Source: Pezizomycotina sp. ARF18
Lineage: Eukaryota; Ascomycota
Length of the DNA stretch: 64,000 bases
Direction: 5' to 3'
NCBI GenBank assembly: GCA_002224055.1
Contig: AZLU01000020.1
Location: forward strand, 124,001 to 188,000
Below, one piece after another: positions 59,959 through 64,000 of the stretch (positions within the stretch are counted from its first letter, which is position 1; every line of letters begins with the position of its first letter). The position numbers were made by a program, and so were the translations under genes. A model generated the notes under the pieces. The model ran no database searches and had not been told where the DNA came from. It saw nothing but the letters and a program-made list of their open reading frames with translations.

Positions 59959-62317
59959 ATGTTACTGGGGGCAGCAGTCGGCGCGGCTGCGTTCGCAGCG
60001 TACCTCGACGCGAAGCTCCTCGTCGCGAACGATCTGCATGCCATAATCAGCTTCCTTTCAGTAGCACCTCAGGTTCAACGGCTGGAGAAGCAGGCAAGCT
60101 GACGAGCTACTACACCATGAAAGAGCATGCTGAAAATCGGCCTCACCACGCTGCGATCGTGTTCGAGGTTACACCTGGACCTACGCAGCTCTTTTCCAAG
60201 CCATCAACAGGTGCTGCAATTGGCTTACGAAGGACCTCGGGCTGAAGAAAGGCGACGTCGTCGCGCTGGACTTTACGAACTGTGTTGAGTACTGCGTGCT
60301 TATATTGGCGACCGAGGCAACTGGTATTGTGCATTCGCACATCAATTGCAATCTGACGGATGATTCGCTAGTACACTGCGTCAAGGTAATCGATCATTTC
60401 GTGTATCCATTCTAGCTCAAGTGGATAAAATCAAACGTTTCGATTTGTTGTAAGCAGCTGAACGACGGGCTGATTCGTAAAACATCTGTCTTGAAACTCC
60501 TGTAGATCGTCTCACCGAAGCTGTTTCTATACGATCCTTCGGTTTCGCACCTCGTCGACCCGTGGTCTCTAAACTAAATGCCGAAGGAATTACTTCGATT
60601 ATGCCTTTCACTTACGCATCGTTACCGCCCAATGACGAAGAGCTTTTACCAGAGGTCCATAAAACCATGCTGGCGAGTGATATGTACGTATCTGTAGTCC
60701 CCAAAGTAGGACAATGAATGGAGCACTTTTGGTATGGATTTCGTATTAACGGCACTTCTCTTCAACATAGAAGCCACTTCATTTACACCTCGGGCACGAC
60801 GGGTTTGCCGAAAGCGACCAGCCTGGCTCGGTCGAAGCACATGGAAGCTGCGATCGGTGCGTCACAATTCATGAAGCTGAAACCCGAGCACGTATGGTAC
60901 ACGGTGCGTTGTTTTTTCTCTCAGCTAAAAGTAAGCTGCTGCTCACAGAAGGCGGAAAATGTACTGACAAAAACATTCTATAGTGCATGCCAATTTACAC
61001 GCGCGGCCCAAGTTGGGGAATCCTGCTGTCTTGTGCTTTTTCGTAAATGAATTTAGCTACTAGGCTACCAGACTACGTAGATACTAGGTGTACTGATGCA
61101 CTAATATTGCTGTACTAGGCTCTTGCGTTTCTACCGTCTATGTACACTGGTTGTACATCGTCATCGGGAAGAAATTTTTCCCACAAAACGTTTTGGCCAG
61201 AAGTAAAACATCTCCAAACCAGACTCTTATAAACTCACAGTGTAACTCTGAACTAACCTCAACATTTAGGTCGTAGCAAGCCGGGCAACTCACATGCAAT
61301 ACGTCGGCGAGCTACTCCGGTACCTCGTCAACGCCACCGGGCCCTTAGACAGGGCACACAACCTCAAGCTCGCCTTCGGCAACGGTTGCCGTCCCGACGT
61401 CTGGAGAAAATTCCAAGAGCGCTTCGGCGTCAAGATGATGGTAGAGTTCTACCTGCCACCGACGGCATCGCGTCGACCTTCAACATGAACCACGGCGGCG
61501 AGTTTCGGGCGCGGCGCGATCGGCACGTACGGATTCATCCACAGGCACACCATCGGCCGCCTGAGCACCCTCGTCGCGTGGACGCCGACGGAGAGTTCGT
61601 CCGTGATCCAGAGACGGGGTTTTGTATTAAGTGCGGAGACGACGAGCCGGGGGAGTTCATCACCAAATGGGTAGAGCTCACGCAGAGGAGTTTCGGGGCT
61701 ACCATAATAACCCTAAAGCGGGCCAGAAGAGGCTCGTCGGCGATGTATTTGAGAAGGGGGATAAGTGGTTCAGGTCTGGGGATATACTACGCAGGACGCC
61801 TGAGGGGTGTGGTACTTCGTCGATCGGGTTGGCGATACGTTCAGGTGGAAGAGCGAGAACGTGAGCACCAACGTAAGTTCATCTTAAAGCCGCTGCTAGC
61901 AGGGGTACTGTTCACTCCTCTAACTTCACTACAATCTGGCAGGAGTCGGTGACGTATTAGGCAGTTTCCCGTCCGCGGTGAAGTCAACGTCTATGGTGTC
62001 CAACTGCCTCACCACGACGGGCGCTGCGGGTGCGCTGCAATCGTATTACCGGACCCTTCTGGTTTCGACTTCGCTAGACTCGCGAAGCATGCTCTGGCGA
62101 GACTTCCTGCGTATGCGTACCTTTGTTTATTCGAACTCTCAAGGAGATGCCGTCCACTGGCACCCTCAAGATGCAGAAGGTCAAGCTACGACACGATGGT
62201 GCTGACCCTACGAAGCTAGACGAAGGTGAGCAACTGTACTGGTTGAGAGGGGAAGAGTACGTTCCGTTTACGAAACGGGATTGGGATGAGTTGAACGGCG
62301 GAAGAGTCAGATTGTAA
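59959..62317 (+). CDS. FATP-type (very long-chain) acyl-CoA synthetase
   Basis: Activates fatty acids to CoA thioesters via an acyl-adenylate at a membrane. ATG 59959 gives the N-terminal anchor MLLGAAVGAAAFAAYLDAKL. Then WTYAALFQAINR, GLKKGDVVALDFTN, INCNLTDDSLVHCVK, an intron (60385-60505), KLFLYDPSVSHLVDP, and the AMP-binding signature YTSGTTGLPKA (about 60784-60816). After an intron (about 60904-60983) the PIY...SWGILLSCAF block appears, then a 227-nt intron (61043-61269), YVGELLRYLV, LKLAFGNGCRPDVW, DGEFVRDPETGFCIKCGDDE, PGEFITK, KGDKWFRSGD, and YTxxFRxR-equivalent VGDTFRWKSENVST. The C-terminus reads LFIRTLKEMPSTGTLKMQKV, stop near 62315. The order fits the yeast Fat1/FATP subgroup rather than 4-coumarate ligases. 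Many one-base breaks. Confidence 0.87.
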
Positions 62318-62689
62318 AATTACTACTATCTTACACTTTCATTGCTAGATACAAGCACATGTACAATTACAGTCATCCTGTATCAAGCCAAGATACAAAA
62401 TCGTAGATTCATTTCTGAATCCAAGCAGCATTGAATTTGTAGCGGTTAATCTGAAGGGTATAACATTATGATACTATACTATTCTTATACTTTCATCTTC
62501 ATAAATAGCTCTAGAAATGAGAAAACTGATCGCTTGAAAAGACAATGCTCCGAAGAAATGGTGAAAAAATGCGAAAAAGAATGAGAAAATTTCAAACTAA
62601 ACACGATTACAAATTTCAACTTGAAAGCCAAATTGCACAACCACCACAAAAATCTGCTCAAGCCATAAGTCCATAATGAAACGGAAGCG
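62318..62689. other. Convergent intergenic region
   Basis: 3' flank of the acyl-CoA synthetase. AT-rich, no coding signal. Confidence 0.5.
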
Positions 62690-63400
62690 CTCATAAAGCC
62701 ACAAGGGTTTCATGGAAAGTTTTTGCGGTCGTGGCGCTGTTGCCTGCGGGACTAGCGGATGGCTCGCAGCTGACGAAGAGCTGGCGACCCAGTGTTTGTA
62801 GCCCTACTTGAGGAGCTAGTCGAAGTCGTTGTGGACGAAATTTTCTGGCCCTGTACACTCGTCCTTCTTCCCTGGGGCCCGAAGCCGTTAGGTACGGTTG
62901 CGGCGCCGTTGCAGTTGCAAACGTACCCAGAACTCGAATCCGTGATCCCCACTGCAATCTGGTTGTTGCAAATATACTGATAGCTACCCTTCTCGTCGTG
63001 CACACCCTCGCGTCATTTCCGCTGCGCAGCGCAGGCTGGAGCACTGCGACCCCGTCATCTCACCGCTGCCACTCTGCCGAACGTCGGGTTCGAGTTCAAG
63101 CGAAAGCGAGATGAAGGAGCACTTTTGTCGTTGTTGAGCTTGAAGCAGGCATCGTACACGATAGGATCTTCGGGTCGGGCGGGCTCAGCGGTTGGGCACC
63201 GCACGAGCAGATGTAGCCAGATTTGTCGTCCGAGGCTACTTTCGCAGGTACATGAGGTTGTTGTGTCATGTGTAAGATCTCTGGCCGTGAAACCATGGAC
63301 TTGGATGCTGGAAAGGTGCAGGATGTGAAGCTGCTGTCGCATTTAGCGCTGATATTGGTAACATGAGCGGTGACAATTGCTGGCGGTGATATTCACCCAG
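62690..63400 (-). CDS. Possible Cys-rich secreted protein
   Basis: No family recognised. On the minus strand, frames alternate but contain a repeated pattern: SGYICSCGA (about 63200-63226) and SGYVCNCNGA (about 62908-62937), separated by YDACFKLNND and a Cys/Arg-containing stretch. Upstream are ISAKCDSSFTSCTFPASK. Downstream the sequence becomes Ser/Thr-rich (SSTTTSTSSSS), as in wall-associated proteins. I could not find an N-terminal signal peptide in a clear frame, and the poly-A near 63530 lies upstream. Ends are approximate. It may be a real gene broken by indels like its neighbours. Confidence 0.35.
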
Positions 63401-64000
63401 TAAAGATTACAGCTTGTCGAAGACATTATTATTCTCGTTGATTGTTCCTAACTGGTTGTATCTCGAGTTCCTGCGTACCGCCAAAGGAAGGTAGCGATCG
63501 ATCGCCAGAGACAGGAAACCAAAAGAGAAAAAAAAAAAAAAAAAAAAAAAACGGTAACCGAAGTCGAACAGAGGAAGTTGTCCTTGGTATATCAATATAT
63601 TGAAATTAAATTGACTGGAATGATTGATTAAGGCTATTTAAAAGGGCGTGAATGCCTGAAGGGGTCGTCGCTTGATGTAATGGAAAAGAAACGGCTTGAA
63701 ATATTGAAATGTTGAAATATTCCACGACAGCCACAACTTGAACACAACTAGATCAAAGAAAGGAAAGAGAAGAATGGAAAGAAACGAGCGTTATCCGGGT
63801 AATAAAGAATGAATTTTATATCCCCCATTTCGGTTCCATTGCGTTCCAGAGCATCGTATAAACCCGTAAAAATGAACACGATAATGAGTGAATAAAAAAG
63901 AAGACTGGTTGCTCAGCGGTGTTTAATTTGCTCTGGTTTAGGGGATCGTGTATTATCTAATCCGGCCAAGGCGCAAAGGGAAGAAGTGAGAGACAAGAAA
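63401..64000. other. Intergenic to window end
   Basis: Contains an A-rich tract (about 63531-63550). No gene seen; any feature beyond the edge cannot be judged. Confidence 0.55.

Overview
The window looks like nuclear DNA of a filamentous ascomycete (Pezizomycotina). Recognisable genes carry many short introns, typically 60-120 nt, with GTAAGT-like donors and CTAAC/CTAAT/CTGAC-like branch points. Typical Pezizomycotina families are present: a Zn2Cys6 regulator, a fungal rhodopsin-fold membrane protein, an S10 carboxypeptidase, a FATP-type acyl-CoA synthetase, F-box-like proteins and several secreted proteins. I cannot name the species.

Layout. 3.4-4.7 kb: homocysteine S-methyltransferase (+). 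6.1-7.2 kb: isocitrate lyase/PEP mutase superfamily enzyme (+). 8.1-11.4 kb: LEU3-like Zn2Cys6 regulator (+), convergent with a secreted S10 serine carboxypeptidase (-) at 12.7-15.1 kb. 15.2-20.9 kb: no recognisable gene. 20.9-25.0 kb: secreted, cysteine-repeat, Thr/Asn/Gly-rich wall-type glycoprotein (+). 28.2-30.3 kb: kelch-repeat single-pass membrane protein (+). 30.6-31.6 kb: glyoxalase/VOC protein (-). 33.5-35.1 kb: F-box-like protein (+). 36.0-36.5 kb: small secreted prepropeptide with Kex2-type sites (+). 37.1-38.0 kb: GH16 glucanase (-). 38.2-42.1 kb: gene-poor and rich in simple repeats. 42.1-43.5 kb: RGS-domain membrane protein (+). 45.0-45.9 kb: short-chain dehydrogenase (+). 46.3-49.1 kb: two tandem paralogous secreted proteins of unknown function (-). 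51.1-52.1 kb: second F-box-like protein (+). 53.6-55.4 kb: rhodopsin-fold membrane protein (+). 56.0-57.9 kb: secreted type-B carboxylesterase (-). 60.0-62.3 kb: acyl-CoA synthetase (+). 62.7-63.4 kb: possible Cys-rich secreted protein (-).

The genes do not form an obvious pathway or metabolite cluster. The shared theme is secretion and the cell surface (protease, esterase, glucanase, wall glycoprotein, small secreted proteins), plus surface sensing (rhodopsin-fold and RGS proteins). The best candidates for something undescribed are the tandem secreted pair at 46.3-49.1 kb, the Kex2-type prepropeptide at 36.0 kb, and the repeat glycoprotein at 20.9-25.0 kb.

Nearly every long gene is broken by single-base frame changes, mostly loss of one base from a 2-4 base homopolymer, while catalytic motifs and splice sites stay intact. 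I read this as uncorrected sequencing/assembly indels rather than a graveyard of pseudogenes, so gene models below are given as spans across those breaks. I saw no retroviral, LTR, Polinton, LINE or transposase sequence, no rRNA, no convincing tRNA and no CRISPR array.
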